Shown: positions 1-7,875, counted from the first letter of the stretch. The stretch is DNA of 64,000 nucleotides from an uncultured Eubacteriales bacterium (GCA_900544545.1 UQVY01000003.1:1-64000); one strand, 5' to 3'. Notes: generated by a model not told the origin, from the sequence alone. Made by a program: numbers and translations.

Positions 1-71
1 CGCCTTCAGGGACTCGAACCCTGGACCTATTGATTAAGAGTCAACCGCTCTACCAGCTGAGCTAAAGGCGC
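1..71 (-). tRNA. tRNA-Lys (anticodon CTT), cut by the window edge
   Basis: Read on the - strand this folds as a tRNA. The acceptor strand GCGCCTT starts at 71 and is followed by TA and the D-stem GCTC. The anticodon loop is CTCTTAA, giving anticodon CTT (Lys), and the T-loop is GGTTCGAGTCC. The last acceptor base and the discriminator fall outside the window. It is the last visible member of a - strand unit that starts with tRNA-Leu. Confidence 0.95.
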
Positions 72-117
72 ATTCGTGTCGGACGGAAATCCGACGCGGG
101 TTTATGTTGCGTAAAAA

Positions 118-369
118 TCAGTTATTATTGTTGTTATTATTGTTATTGCTGTCAGCCTGTCCGTTTTCGCTGTCGCAAAGAAGAAGGATTCCGCCGATAA
201 GACTTACGAAAATAAGCGTGCAAACCTTGAAACCTACGGACAAAGGCTTATTGTATTTATAAGCGTTATAGACCGCGACAGTCATCGGGATGCACCAGGC
301 AAGCGGTATAAGACACCAGCCCATGGCGATTGTGCTGATAAGACAAAACACGAATGCTGCAAGTTTCAA
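118..369 (-). CDS. Small membrane protein with poly-Asn tail, function unknown
   Basis: I do not recognise this protein. It has two hydrophobic stretches that look like membrane helices or a hairpin, separated by a short basic loop, and it ends in nine consecutive Asn residues encoded by an AAT/AAC run (about 118-150). The TTG at 369 is preferred because an AGAGG site lies 7 bases upstream. The reading frame is open to a TTG at 462, which would add 31 mostly Arg/Lys-rich residues but has no clear Shine-Dalgarno site. It sits between tRNA-Leu and tRNA-Lys on the same strand and may share their promoter. The Asn run could be prone to slippage. Confidence 0.5.
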   Translation of the reverse strand: MKLAAFVFCLISTIAMGWCLIPLAWCIPMTVAVYNAYKYNKPLSVGFKVCTLIFVSLIGGILLLCDSENGQADSNNNNNNNNN

Positions 370-510
370 TTTTCTACCTCTTCTTGAAAAATAATAATAA
401 CGACGAAGCGATTCCGATTTCCTCCGCGAAACTTTCCGTTTCCGTCCGTTTTTTTCGGACAATCCGTGGAACTACGACCGTTTCCGACCGTATCCCGCCT
501 GCGGAGGGTC

Positions 511-594
511 TGGTGCGGCTAAAGGGACTTGAACCCCCACGCCGAAGGCACCGGATCCTAAGTCCGGAGCGTCTGCCAATTCCGCCATAACCGC
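511..594 (-). tRNA. tRNA-Leu (anticodon TAG)
   Basis: The - strand gives acceptor GCGGTTA paired with TAGCCGC, then discriminator A and an encoded CCA (513-511). The D-arm is GGCGGAATTGGCAGACGC and the anticodon loop is CTTAGGA (anticodon TAG). There is a short variable-arm hairpin and T-loop GGTTCAAGTCC. The long variable arm fits a class II tRNA. A strong promoter lies just upstream at 620-648. Confidence 0.95.
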
Positions 595-619
595 ACGGCT
601 CCATAATTACTACTCTGTT

Positions 620-648
620 ATTCTATCAATTGTTTCCGCCGTTGTCAA
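620..648 (-). promoter_or_regulatory. Sigma-A type promoter for tRNA-Leu unit
   Basis: On the - strand, TTGACA (648-643), a 17-base spacer and TAGAAT (625-620). The expected start near 613 lies about 20 bases before tRNA-Leu. It could drive tRNA-Leu, the small membrane gene and tRNA-Lys together. Confidence 0.8.
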
Positions 649-758
649 GTATTTTCGGCTTTTTTTTCCCGTTTTTCCGACTAAAAACCCCGAAAAACGA
701 GCATAAATCTCATTGGTGTTTTCGGGAGGAGAGACCGCGCGGTATTTTTGCAAAACGA

Positions 759-787
759 TTGACAAGACGAAGGAAAAGGAGTATACT
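759..787 (+). promoter_or_regulatory. Sigma-A type promoter for ruvX
   Basis: TTGACA at 759-764, 17-base spacer, TATACT at 782-787. The predicted transcript starts near 794, inside the GGAGGAG ribosome site, so the leader is only about a dozen bases. This rules out the longer ruvX frame that begins at 713. Confidence 0.8.
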
Positions 788-805
788 CTCTCGGAGGAGT
801 TTTTT

Positions 806-1216
806 ATGGGAAGAGTTATGGCTTTGGATATCGGAGACAAGAGGATAGGGATCGCTCTTTCCGATCCGATGAAGATTATCGCGAGTCCCTTCGATACCCT
901 TAAACGCGTGGAAATCAAGGGCGATATCAATAAAATCGTAAAAATGATCGAAGAGAACGACGTGGAAACCGTCGTTTGCGGGCTTCCCAAAAAGCTCGAC
1001 AACACCGACAGCCTTCAGACGGTCAAGGCGCGCGAATTCGCCGATGCGCTGAGGGAAAAGACGGCCGCGAAGGTCGTTATGACGGACGAAAGACTGACTA
1101 CGGTCTCGGCGGAGAGAGTTCTTCTCGAAGCCGACGTAAGCCGAGGAAAACGCCGCGAGGTCATAGACAAGCTTGCGGCTGCCGTTATTCTTCAGAGCTA
1201 TCTGGAGAGCGTTTGA
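806..1216 (+). CDS. ruvX: Holliday junction resolvase-like RuvX/YqgF
   Basis: RuvX/YqgF has an RNase H-like fold and is linked to Holliday junction cleavage and, in some bacteria, 16S rRNA 5' end processing. The 136-residue product is of normal family length. It shows the N-terminal ALDIGDKRIGIALSD strand with the first acidic residue, the VVCGLPK segment, and the C-terminal DKLAAAVILQSYL helix with the last conserved Asp. The ATG at 806 follows GGAGGAG, and the promoter overlaps any earlier start. The DUF1292 gene follows 31 bases downstream, the same pairing as yrrK-yrzB in Bacillus. Confidence 0.93.
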   Translation: MGRVMALDIGDKRIGIALSDPMKIIASPFDTLKRVEIKGDINKIVKMIEENDVETVVCGLPKKLDNTDSLQTVKAREFADALREKTAAKVVMTDERLTTVSAERVLLEADVSRGKRREVIDKLAAAVILQSYLESV

Positions 1217-1247
1217 CGGCGATTATAAATAATCCGGAGGATTTATT

Positions 1248-1697
1248 ATGAAAGACGAAAAAGACAACGTAAGCGTATTGGAAGAAGAAATAGACACGGA
1301 CGACGGAATAGTTCAGCTCATTAACGAGGACGGAGACGCTCTGGACTTTTTCTTCGTGGCTTCGCTTGAATACAAAGGCAATTGGTACGCGTTTTTCCAG
1401 CCTGCCGAGGAAATGGAAGATATCGACGAGGACGAAATCGTGGTTTTCCGCGTAGTCGAAGGGGACGGAGGAGATACGTTCGAGCCTATCGAGGACGAGA
1501 AGCTTCTCGACGAAGTTTACGACGAATACGTGAAAATGCACAAGGAATATCTGAAGGAAAAGGGTTGCGATCTCGACGCGGACGACTGTTGCTGCTGCGG
1601 ACACGACCACGGTCACGAGTGCGATTGCGATGACCATAATTGCGACTGCGGCGAAAAAGACGACCGCGAATGCGACTGCGTCTGCCATAAACACTGA
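1248..1697 (+). CDS. DUF1292 (YrzB-like) protein with Cys/His-rich tail
   Basis: Residues about 5-95 match the acidic DUF1292/YrzB family: an IVQLINEDGDALDFFFVASLEY-like strand pair, then DEIVVFRV and a helix ending LDEVYDEYVK. The family is found next to ruvX in many Firmicutes and its function is unknown. After about residue 105 the protein carries an unusual tail of roughly 40 residues with many Cys and His (CCCCGHDHGH, CDCDDHNCDCG, CDCVCHKH), which looks like a metal-binding segment. A GGAGG site sits 7 bases before the ATG and a terminator follows at 1744. The tail's role is inferred from composition only. Confidence 0.85.
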   Translation: MKDEKDNVSVLEEEIDTDDGIVQLINEDGDALDFFFVASLEYKGNWYAFFQPAEEMEDIDEDEIVVFRVVEGDGGDTFEPIEDEKLLDEVYDEYVKMHKEYLKEKGCDLDADDCCCCGHDHGHECDCDDHNCDCGEKDDRECDCVCHKH

Positions 1698-1743
1698 AAC
1701 CGCGCTTTGCGACCTGAGGCAGATATTATTTGTAGTGCCGTGG

Positions 1744-1768
1744 AGCCCCGTTAACGGGGCTTTTCGGT
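1744..1768 (+). terminator. Rho-independent terminator after DUF1292 gene
   Basis: AGCCCCG and CGGGGCT arms around a TTAA centre, followed by TTTTCGGTTTT. It ends the ruvX transcript. Confidence 0.8.
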
Positions 1769-2004
1769 TTTGTTCGGATATTTGTTTCTGCAATTCGCGC
1801 CGACACAGGCTGCAAGGTCTCAGGGATGCTTAATAAAAACGTATATTTTCATCAGAATTTCATAAGCAATTAACAAAATACAACTATGATTCCGACAGAA
1901 ACGGTGCTGCTTGTACGATAACGATTAAAATCGTACCCGTTCCCCGGACAGTGAGGCTGCCCGCCGGAAAAGCAACGGAAAATACATAAAAGAGGATAAG
2001 AAAA
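1769..2004 (+). promoter_or_regulatory. Structured leader upstream of pilin gene
   Basis: No gene is visible here. The segment holds a perfect 7-bp stem GTACGAT/ATCGTAC (1913-1919 with 1930-1936) and a second stem CGGACAG/CTGCCCG with one mismatch (1945-1951 with 1957-1963), just before the ribosome site GAGGA (1992-1996). I do not find the conserved core of c-di-GMP-I riboswitches. A cis-regulatory RNA is possible but unproven. Confidence 0.35.
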
Positions 2005-2580
2005 ATGAAAAAAACAAACAAAAAAGGCTTCACGCTCGTTGAATTGCTGGTGGTAATCGTTATCATCGGTATTCTTGCGGCGGTTGTCATCCCCAACGTG
2101 GCAAACAACATAGAAAAAGCCAACAAAGTCTCTGCTCTCAACAACGGAAAGGTAGCTCATGACGACCTTTTAAGTGTACTTGACCTTGAAGGCGGAGATA
2201 CCCCTCCCGTAAATTTCTTTTATATCGATAATCAGTATGTGGTTTATATTCAGAACGGTTCGGTGAAAGCGACTGTGAAGAAAACCGAAGGTGTATCATT
2301 AGATTTTCCGGGCAAAAGCTCCTCTACCGGCAGTGCTCTTCCTGCGGTTTTTGCCAATGATACCGGAGAATCCGGCGAAGGAACTACCCCTACCACTCCC
2401 GATACAATCTATAAGAGCTTTAGTAGCTTTGGTGCTCCCGACGCTCCTCAGGAAGGCGACATTGTGTGGGACAGCGAATCCTCAGCTAAAAATCCGGTCG
2501 TTTATGTTTATGATGGTACTGCATTTGCCACCGGAACGTATAATGTCGTAGACGGAAAAATAACGAAAACGAAAAAATAA
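2005..2580 (+). CDS. Type IV pilin-like prepilin, orphan
   Basis: A 191-residue protein with a textbook class III prepilin leader: a short basic stretch, then KKGFTLVELLVVIVIIGILAAV. The Gly before Phe-Thr-Leu-Val-Glu is the prepilin peptidase site, and Glu5 of the mature protein is present. After the hydrophobic helix there is an assembly-like helix (IEKANKVSALNNGKVA) and a soluble beta-rich domain with a Ser/Thr/Pro linker (TTPTTPDT). It would act at the cell surface as a pseudopilin or pilin. No pilB, pilC, pilD or pilM is nearby, so its assembly machinery must lie elsewhere. It is a single-gene unit with its own terminator. Confidence 0.85.
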   Translation: MKKTNKKGFTLVELLVVIVIIGILAAVVIPNVANNIEKANKVSALNNGKVAHDDLLSVLDLEGGDTPPVNFFYIDNQYVVYIQNGSVKATVKKTEGVSLDFPGKSSSTGSALPAVFANDTGESGEGTTPTTPDTIYKSFSSFGAPDAPQEGDIVWDSESSAKNPVVYVYDGTAFATGTYNVVDGKITKTKK

Positions 2581-2620
2581 CAAGGCGGCAATAGCTGACG
2601 TCCGACCTGAAATAAAACCA

Positions 2621-2645
2621 CCCCGCGACTTCGCGGGGTTTTTTA
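2621..2645 (+). terminator. Terminator after pilin gene
   Basis: CCCCGCG (2621-2627), loop ACTT, CGCGGGG (2632-2638), then a run of T. Confidence 0.9.
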
Positions 2646-2686
2646 TTGCGATTTTTCCTTTCCCGCCCGAAATCCCCGAAAAACGC

Positions 2687-2715
2687 TTGCCAAACCTCTC
2701 CGCTTGTGGTATAAT
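2687..2715 (+). promoter_or_regulatory. Sigma-A promoter of the rpsB-tsf operon
   Basis: TTGCCA (2687-2692), 17-base spacer, TATAAT (2710-2715). Transcription should start near 2722, giving a leader of about 114 bases. Confidence 0.85.
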
Positions 2716-2721
2716 ACGCAA

Positions 2722-2835
2722 GGTTTATTACGCACTTGCGGGCTGAGAAGCCGTCGTGCCGCGTTTTTTGCGGTCAGGGCTTGCCGTCGTGCCCGCGGGG
2801 AGGAATAAAAACGACAAACAAGGAGATTATTTTTT
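2722..2835 (+). promoter_or_regulatory. rpsB leader, possible S2 autoregulatory RNA
   Basis: The leader holds complementary GCGGGC (2738-2743) and GCCCGC (2791-2796) and a direct repeat GCCGTCGTGCC (2750-2760 and 2783-2793). The AAGGAG ribosome site follows near 2819. Leaders before rpsB often mediate S2 feedback; that role here is inferred from position and pairing only. Confidence 0.35.
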
Positions 2836-3579
2836 ATGGCAGTAGTTTCTATGAAACAGCTTCTGGAAGCAGGCGTTCATTTCGGACATCAGACGCGCAG
2901 ATGGAACCCCAAGATGAAGCCGTACATTTATCAGGTAAGAAACGATATTCACATTATCGACCTTCAGCAGACCGTTCCTCTTGCGGAGGCGGCTTATAAT
3001 TTCGTTCGCGATATTGCCGCGACCGGTAAGCCCATTCTTTTCGTTGGTACGAAAAAGCAGGCTCAGGCGGCTATTCAAAGCGAAGCGGAAAGATGCGGAC
3101 AGTATTACGTCAACAACCGTTGGCTGGGCGGCACGCTTACCAATATGAAGACCATCAGGACCCGTATCGAAAGACTTAACAAGATCAACAGTATGGAAAA
3201 GATGGGCGAATTCGAACTTCTTCCCAAGAAGGAAGTCGCTCAGCTCAAGGCGGAAAGGGATAAGCTTCAGCAGAACCTCGGCGGTATCAAGGATATGAAG
3301 GGGCTTCCCGGATGTCTTTTCGTAGTCGATCCCAAGAAGGAAGCCATCGCCGTTCACGAAGCAAGGGTTCTCGGTATTCCCATCGTGGCTATCGTCGATA
3401 CCAACTGCGATCCCGACGAAGTCGACTGCGTTATTCCCGGTAACGACGACGCTATCGGCGCGGTCAAGATTATGGCTTCCATTATCGCCAATGCCGTTAT
3501 AGAGGCTAAGGAAGGCGTGGTTCTTTCCGTAGGCGACGAGAAGAAGGAAGAAGCTCCCGAGGAAGAGAAGGCTGAATAA
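2836..3579 (+). CDS. rpsB: 30S ribosomal protein S2
   Basis: S2 bridges the head and body of the 30S subunit and helps recruit S1. The 247-residue product has the family start (SMKQLLEAGVHFGHQTRRWNPKM), the FVGTKKQAQ segment, NNRWLGGTLTN, and PIVAIVDTNCDPD. The C-terminus adds an acidic Lys/Glu tail. It is the first gene of a translation operon with tsf 53 bases downstream, followed by pyrH and frr, the classic bacterial order. AAGGAG precedes the ATG. Confidence 0.99.
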   Translation: MAVVSMKQLLEAGVHFGHQTRRWNPKMKPYIYQVRNDIHIIDLQQTVPLAEAAYNFVRDIAATGKPILFVGTKKQAQAAIQSEAERCGQYYVNNRWLGGTLTNMKTIRTRIERLNKINSMEKMGEFELLPKKEVAQLKAERDKLQQNLGGIKDMKGLPGCLFVVDPKKEAIAVHEARVLGIPIVAIVDTNCDPDEVDCVIPGNDDAIGAVKIMASIIANAVIEAKEGVVLSVGDEKKEEAPEEEKAE

Positions 3580-3632
3580 ATAAACGCAAGCCGAATAAAT
3601 ATTCGTTAAAGATTGATATAAGGAGATATAAA

Positions 3633-4295
3633 ATGGCTAATTTTACAAGCGCAGACGTTATGAAACTCCGCGAAGCTACCGGCGTCGGTATGATGGACTG
3701 CAAAAAGGCTCTTGTCGAAACCGACGGAAACTTCGACGAAGCCGTTAAGTATCTGAGAGAAAAGGGAATGGCGGGAGCCGCTAAGAAGGCTGGCAGAATC
3801 GCCGCGGAAGGAATCGTCGACAGCTACATTCATATGGGCGGAAAGATCGGCGTTCTTCTCGAAGTCAACTGCGAATCGGACTTCGTTGCGAGAAGCGACA
3901 AGTTCAAGGATCTCGTTCACGATATAGCGATGCAGATAGCCGCGGCAAAGCCGGAGGTAGTAAGCATTGCCGACGTAGATCCCGCCAAGGTAGCCGCAGA
4001 GAAGGAGATTCTCGTGGCTCAGGCTCTCAACGAACCCAATCCCAAGCCGCAGAACATCATCGACAAGATGGTTGAAGGAAGAATCAACAAGTATTATAAA
4101 GAAGTTTGTCTTCTCGAACAGCCCTTCGTGAAGGACGACAGCAAGACCATTCAGGGACTCATCAACGAAGCAATCGCGGCTATCGGCGAAAAGATTACCG
4201 TAAGGCGTTTCGTTCGTTTCGAAATGGGCGAAGGTCTCGAGAAGAAGCAGGACACTTTCGTTCAGGAGATTGCCGATTCTCTCAAACAGTTATAA
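3633..4295 (+). CDS. tsf: Translation elongation factor Ts
   Basis: EF-Ts exchanges GDP for GTP on EF-Tu. The N-terminal UBA-like domain (KLREATGVGMMDCKKALVE) is followed by the signature AAEGIVDSYIHMGGKIGVLLEVNCESDFVAR and a core domain. At 220 residues it is the short form common in Gram-positives and lacks most of the coiled coil of the E. coli protein. A strong AAGGAG site precedes it. Confidence 0.99.
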   Translation: MANFTSADVMKLREATGVGMMDCKKALVETDGNFDEAVKYLREKGMAGAAKKAGRIAAEGIVDSYIHMGGKIGVLLEVNCESDFVARSDKFKDLVHDIAMQIAAAKPEVVSIADVDPAKVAAEKEILVAQALNEPNPKPQNIIDKMVEGRINKYYKEVCLLEQPFVKDDSKTIQGLINEAIAAIGEKITVRRFVRFEMGEGLEKKQDTFVQEIADSLKQL

Positions 4296-4314
4296 TTCAA
4301 GAATATCGTTTGTA

Positions 4315-4342
4315 AGGGGAACATTCTCGTAATGTTCCCTTT
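4315..4342 (+). terminator. Stem-loop between tsf and pyrH
   Basis: GGGAACATT (4317-4325), loop CTCGT, AATGTTCCC (4331-4339), followed by TTTCTT. It could be a partial terminator that lowers pyrH expression relative to rpsB-tsf, or an RNA processing hairpin. Confidence 0.6.
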
Positions 4343-4363
4343 CTTGTATACGGAGGGGAGCCG

Positions 4364-5077
4364 ATGCTTATGGAAAACGTGAAATATAAAAGGATAATAC
4401 TCAAAGTAAGCGGAGAGGCTTTATCGGGCGAGAGCGGCTTCGGGCTGGACAACTCTATGCTCGGGAACATAGCCTCGCAGATAAAGGAAGTTGCGGAATG
4501 CGGAGTGGAAGTCGGCGTAGTCATAGGCGGCGGAAACTTCTGGCGCGGTCGGCAGGCGGAAGGAATGGACCAATCCACGGCGGATCATATGGGAATGCTC
4601 GCGACGGTAATAAACGCGCTTGCTCTTCAGGACGCACTCGAGAGGCAGGGCGTGGCTACGAGGGTGCAGACGGCTTTGACGATAACGAGGGTTGCCGAGC
4701 CTTATATACTTAGGAAGGCTCTGCGTCATCTGGAGAAGGGAAGGGTAGTGATTTTCGCGTGCGGAACGGGCAATCCTTACTTTTCGACGGATACGGGAGC
4801 GGCTCTTCGCGCAGCCGAGCTTCACGCGGACGCGCTTCTTCTCGCCAAGAACGTGGACGGCATTTACGACAGCGATCCCAAGACCAATCCCGACGCGAAG
4901 AAGTTCGACAGGCTGACCTATATGGACGTCATTAAAAACGGACTCAAGGCAATGGATACGACGGCGATTACGATGTGTATGGAGAACGGAATTCCCATAA
5001 TAGCCTTTGCGCTCAAAAACGAAGGCTCGGTAATGAAAGCCGTAAAGGGCTGCGTGGACGGAACGGTAATCGATTAG
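4364..5077 (+). CDS. pyrH: UMP kinase
   Basis: Phosphorylates UMP to UDP with ATP; a hexameric amino-acid-kinase-fold enzyme distinct from eukaryotic UMP kinases. The 237-residue product shows the KVSGEALSG phosphate loop, GVVIGGGNFWRG, a DHMGMLATVINALAL helix, GTGNPYFSTDTGAALRA, and AKNVDGIYDSDPK. Start at 4364 fits GGAGGGG about 7 bases upstream; a second ATG follows two codons later. It sits between tsf and frr. Confidence 0.98.
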   Translation: MLMENVKYKRIILKVSGEALSGESGFGLDNSMLGNIASQIKEVAECGVEVGVVIGGGNFWRGRQAEGMDQSTADHMGMLATVINALALQDALERQGVATRVQTALTITRVAEPYILRKALRHLEKGRVVIFACGTGNPYFSTDTGAALRAAELHADALLLAKNVDGIYDSDPKTNPDAKKFDRLTYMDVIKNGLKAMDTTAITMCMENGIPIIAFALKNEGSVMKAVKGCVDGTVID

Positions 5078-5165
5078 ACGGAGGCTTTGGCGGGTTTACG
5101 GATAAAGCGACGAAGCGCGCGGAGATAAAAAGAACATTTAATCCTTCGGACTTCGCGTTAAACGC

Positions 5166-5194
5166 TTGAAATATTTTCGGATTTAAAGTAAAAT
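5166..5194 (+). promoter_or_regulatory. Internal promoter before frr
   Basis: TTGAAA (5166-5171), 17-base spacer, TAAAAT (5189-5194), in the 153-base gap between pyrH and frr. Likely an extra promoter for frr-aspS. Confidence 0.6.
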
Positions 5195-5230
5195 AGAGAA
5201 GGACAAAGAAATATAAACGGAGGTGTACTT

Positions 5231-5806
5231 ATGGTATACGAAAACGAACAGGTGCAGGCATTATTCGACAAGATGGAGCAGGGCTGCGAAAGGTCGATAG
5301 AATACATGAAGAACGAGTTTGCGGTTATGCGTGCGGGACGAGCGAATCCCCGTCTGCTCGACAGAATAGTGGTTGACTATTGGGGTACGGCAACTCCGCT
5401 TATGAATATGGGCAATATCAGCAGTCCCGATCCGAGGACTCTCGTGATTACTCTCTGGGACAAGACCGCTTTAAAGGCTGTGGAGAAGGCTATTCTCGCG
5501 GCAAATATCGGCGTGACTCCCGCCAACGACGGTACGGTCATAAGGCTCGTGTTCCCCGAGGTTACGGAGGAGAGGAGAAAGGAGCTCGTCAAGCAGATAA
5601 AGAAGCTCGGCGAGGACACCAAGGTAGTCGTAAGGAACGAACGCCGCGACGCTATGGACAAGCTGAAGAAGTTCAAGACGGACAAGACCTTGAGCGAAGA
5701 CGCGGTTGCCGATTACGAAAAGGAAGTCGACAAGAGCATAAACAAGCATATCGAGCTTATAGAAAAGCTCACCAAGGAAAAAGAGAAGGACGTTATGGTC
5801 GTCTGA
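5231..5806 (+). CDS. frr: Ribosome recycling factor
   Basis: RRF splits post-termination ribosomes together with EF-G. The 191-residue product has the family features: AVMRAGRANPRLLDRI, YYG-like region VDYWGTATPLMNMGNI, PEVTEERRKELVKQIKKLGED, and VRNERRDAMDKLKK. An AACGGAGGTG site precedes the ATG. The stop codon overlaps the start of the next small gene (TGATG). Confidence 0.98.
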   Translation: MVYENEQVQALFDKMEQGCERSIEYMKNEFAVMRAGRANPRLLDRIVVDYWGTATPLMNMGNISSPDPRTLVITLWDKTALKAVEKAILAANIGVTPANDGTVIRLVFPEVTEERRKELVKQIKKLGEDTKVVVRNERRDAMDKLKKFKTDKTLSEDAVADYEKEVDKSINKHIELIEKLTKEKEKDVMVV

Positions 5807-6024
5807 TGAAAGGAGAAGATTTCGCGGGGCGGAGTCTTACCGAGGCGAGGGGATACTACGAAGCTCTCGGTAAGGTCGTATCCGTCCGTATAGTCACGCC
5901 CGAAAAGCAGAAGAAATACGATAAGGTTCTGGTTACGGGCGTAAAGGATAAAGGCGAAGAGGTTATAATAACGGCGTGCGGATTTCTGACCGCGCCGGAG
6001 GAGCCTTGCGCGGCGCAGCCTTAA
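5806..6024 (+). CDS. Small hypothetical protein translationally coupled to frr
   Basis: I do not recognise this 72-residue protein. Its ATG overlaps the frr stop by one base and it ends 24 bases before aspS, so it belongs to the operon. The sequence has a SLTEARGYYEALGKVVSVRIV segment followed by a hydrophilic turn and EEVIITACGFL. That pattern faintly recalls small PASTA-like or inhibitor-like beta-alpha-beta folds, but I cannot assign it. It ends in a short Pro/Cys-containing tail. Its codon use resembles the neighbours, which supports a real gene. Confidence 0.65.
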   Translation: MKGEDFAGRSLTEARGYYEALGKVVSVRIVTPEKQKKYDKVLVTGVKDKGEEVIITACGFLTAPEEPCAAQP

Positions 6025-6048
6025 AAAGCCGCCGCACGGAGAAGGAAT

Positions 6049-7875
6049 ATGGCAGAATTTTTGAAAGGAATGAAACGCACGGATATGTGCGGGGAACTTA
6101 GCGGAGCCGATACGGGCAGAGAAGTAACGATTATGGGCTGGGCTAACCGTAGAAGGGATCTCGGAGGGCTGATTTTCGTACAGCTTCGGGACAGGACGGG
6201 AATAGTGCAGGTCGTTTTCGACGTGGATCTGACCGACAAGGAGCTTTTTGAGAAGGCTTCGGGAATAAAGATGGAATACGTTCTTGCGGTAAGAGGCAAG
6301 GTCAGGCACAGAGTAGGGGATAACGTCAATCCCAATATGAAGACGGGCGAGATAGAAGTAGTTGCCGACGAACTGAGAATTCTTTCCGAAGCGGATACTC
6401 TTCCGTTCGTTGTAGGGGATACGACTGCGGGCGAGCTTCTTCGGCTGAAGTACAGATATCTCGATCTTCGTAGAGCTGAGATGCAGAGGAATCTTCTTAT
6501 GCGGTCGAAGGCGGCGCATACGATAAGGTCTTATCTTTCGGAGAACGGATTTATCGAGGTGGAAACGCCCTTCCTCGGGAAGTCCACTCCCGAAGGCGCG
6601 AGGGACTATCTCGTCCCGAGCCGCGTTCATCCGGGTTGTTATTACGCTCTTCCGCAGTCGCCGCAGCTTTATAAGCAGCTGCTTATGATAGGCGGAACGG
6701 ACAGATATTATCAGATAGTGAAATGCTTCCGCGACGAGGACCTCAGAGCCAATCGTCAGCCCGAATTCACTCAGGTGGATATCGAGATGAGTTTCGTGGA
6801 AAGCGAAAACGACGTTATGGATATGACGGAAGGGCTTATTCTGAGGCTTTTCAGGGAGATAAAGGGCATAGACCTTCCTCATCCGTTTGCAAAGATGACC
6901 TATGCCGACGCAATGTCGAGGTTCGGAAGCGACAAGCCCGACCTTCGTTTCGGAATGGAGATTTTCGATATGACCGACGCCGTGAGAGGAAGCGGGTTCG
7001 CGCCCTTCGATTCGAATACGGAAGCCGGCGGAAGAGTCAAGAGCATTCTTCTTAAAGGCAGGGAGAAGGAAGTCAGCCGTAAGGAATTCGATAAGCTCGC
7101 GGAATGCGTAAAGACTTACAAGGCTAAAGGACTTATGTGGTACGCTCTGGGAGCCGACGGTACGGTCAGGAGCAGCTACGCGAATAAGCTCTCGCCCGAA
7201 ACGGTTGAAAAGATAGTCGCGGTTTCGGGAATAGAGAAGGGCGACGTTCTGTTTACGGTTGCCGATACCGACGAGGAGCGTGCTTTGACCGCGATAGGAG
7301 CCTTGAGGCTCGAGCTTGCGAGGAAGTTCGGAATGATACCCAAGGGCGTCTATGCGATAACGTGGGTTACCGACTTCCCGATGTTCGAGTACGACGAGGA
7401 AGAACGCAGATTCGTCGCCAAGCACCATCCCTTCACAAGTCCCAAGGACGAGGATTTAGGTCTTATAACGACCGATCCCGCAAGAGCGAGAGCCAAGGCT
7501 TACGACCTCGTTATAAACGGCGAGGAAGCGGGCGGCGGCAGCCTGAGGATATACGACAGAGAGATTCAGAAGCTTATGTTCGAGGCGATAGGAATGACCG
7601 ACGAACAGATTCAGGAGAGATTCGGTTTCTTCGTAGATGCCTTCAGGTTCGGAACGCCTCCGCACGGAGGACTGGCTTTCGGATTCGACAGGCTGATGAT
7701 GCTTCTTCTCGAAACGGACAACATAAAGGACGTTATTGCCTTCCCGAAGATACAGAACGCAAGCTGTATGATGACTCAGGCGCCCGCCGAGGTGGACGAG
7801 AAGCAGCTTCGCGAGCTTTATCTTATGTACCACGACTACGGAAAGGACAAGGACGAGAACGGGAAGGACCGATAA
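6049..7875 (+). CDS. aspS: Aspartyl-tRNA synthetase
   Basis: A class II synthetase charging tRNA-Asp. The 608 residues give the bacterial layout: anticodon-binding OB-fold (about 1-110), catalytic core with motif 2 (FRDEDLRANRQPEFTQVD), an inserted GAD domain (about 280-420), and motif 3 near the end (GLAFGFDRLMMLLL). Whether it is strictly Asp-specific or also mischarges tRNA-Asn cannot be read from the sequence alone. GGAGAAGG precedes the ATG. Confidence 0.98.
   Translation: MAEFLKGMKRTDMCGELSGADTGREVTIMGWANRRRDLGGLIFVQLRDRTGIVQVVFDVDLTDKELFEKASGIKMEYVLAVRGKVRHRVGDNVNPNMKTGEIEVVADELRILSEADTLPFVVGDTTAGELLRLKYRYLDLRRAEMQRNLLMRSKAAHTIRSYLSENGFIEVETPFLGKSTPEGARDYLVPSRVHPGCYYALPQSPQLYKQLLMIGGTDRYYQIVKCFRDEDLRANRQPEFTQVDIEMSFVESENDVMDMTEGLILRLFREIKGIDLPHPFAKMTYADAMSRFGSDKPDLRFGMEIFDMTDAVRGSGFAPFDSNTEAGGRVKSILLKGREKEVSRKEFDKLAECVKTYKAKGLMWYALGADGTVRSSYANKLSPETVEKIVAVSGIEKGDVLFTVADTDEERALTAIGALRLELARKFGMIPKGVYAITWVTDFPMFEYDEEERRFVAKHHPFTSPKDEDLGLITTDPARARAKAYDLVINGEEAGGGSLRIYDREIQKLMFEAIGMTDEQIQERFGFFVDAFRFGTPPHGGLAFGFDRLMMLLLETDNIKDVIAFPKIQNASCMMTQAPAEVDEKQLRELYLMYHDYGKDKDENGKDR

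Noticed and set aside
713..805. Longer ruvX start
   Set aside because: The promoter lies within the extension and the ribosome site belongs to 806.
1769..2004. c-di-GMP riboswitch before the pilin gene
   Set aside because: The conserved GEMM core words are not present; only generic hairpins are seen.
5713..7428. A 571-codon - strand frame opposite aspS
   Set aside because: Antisense shadow of aspS with no ribosome site or family match.
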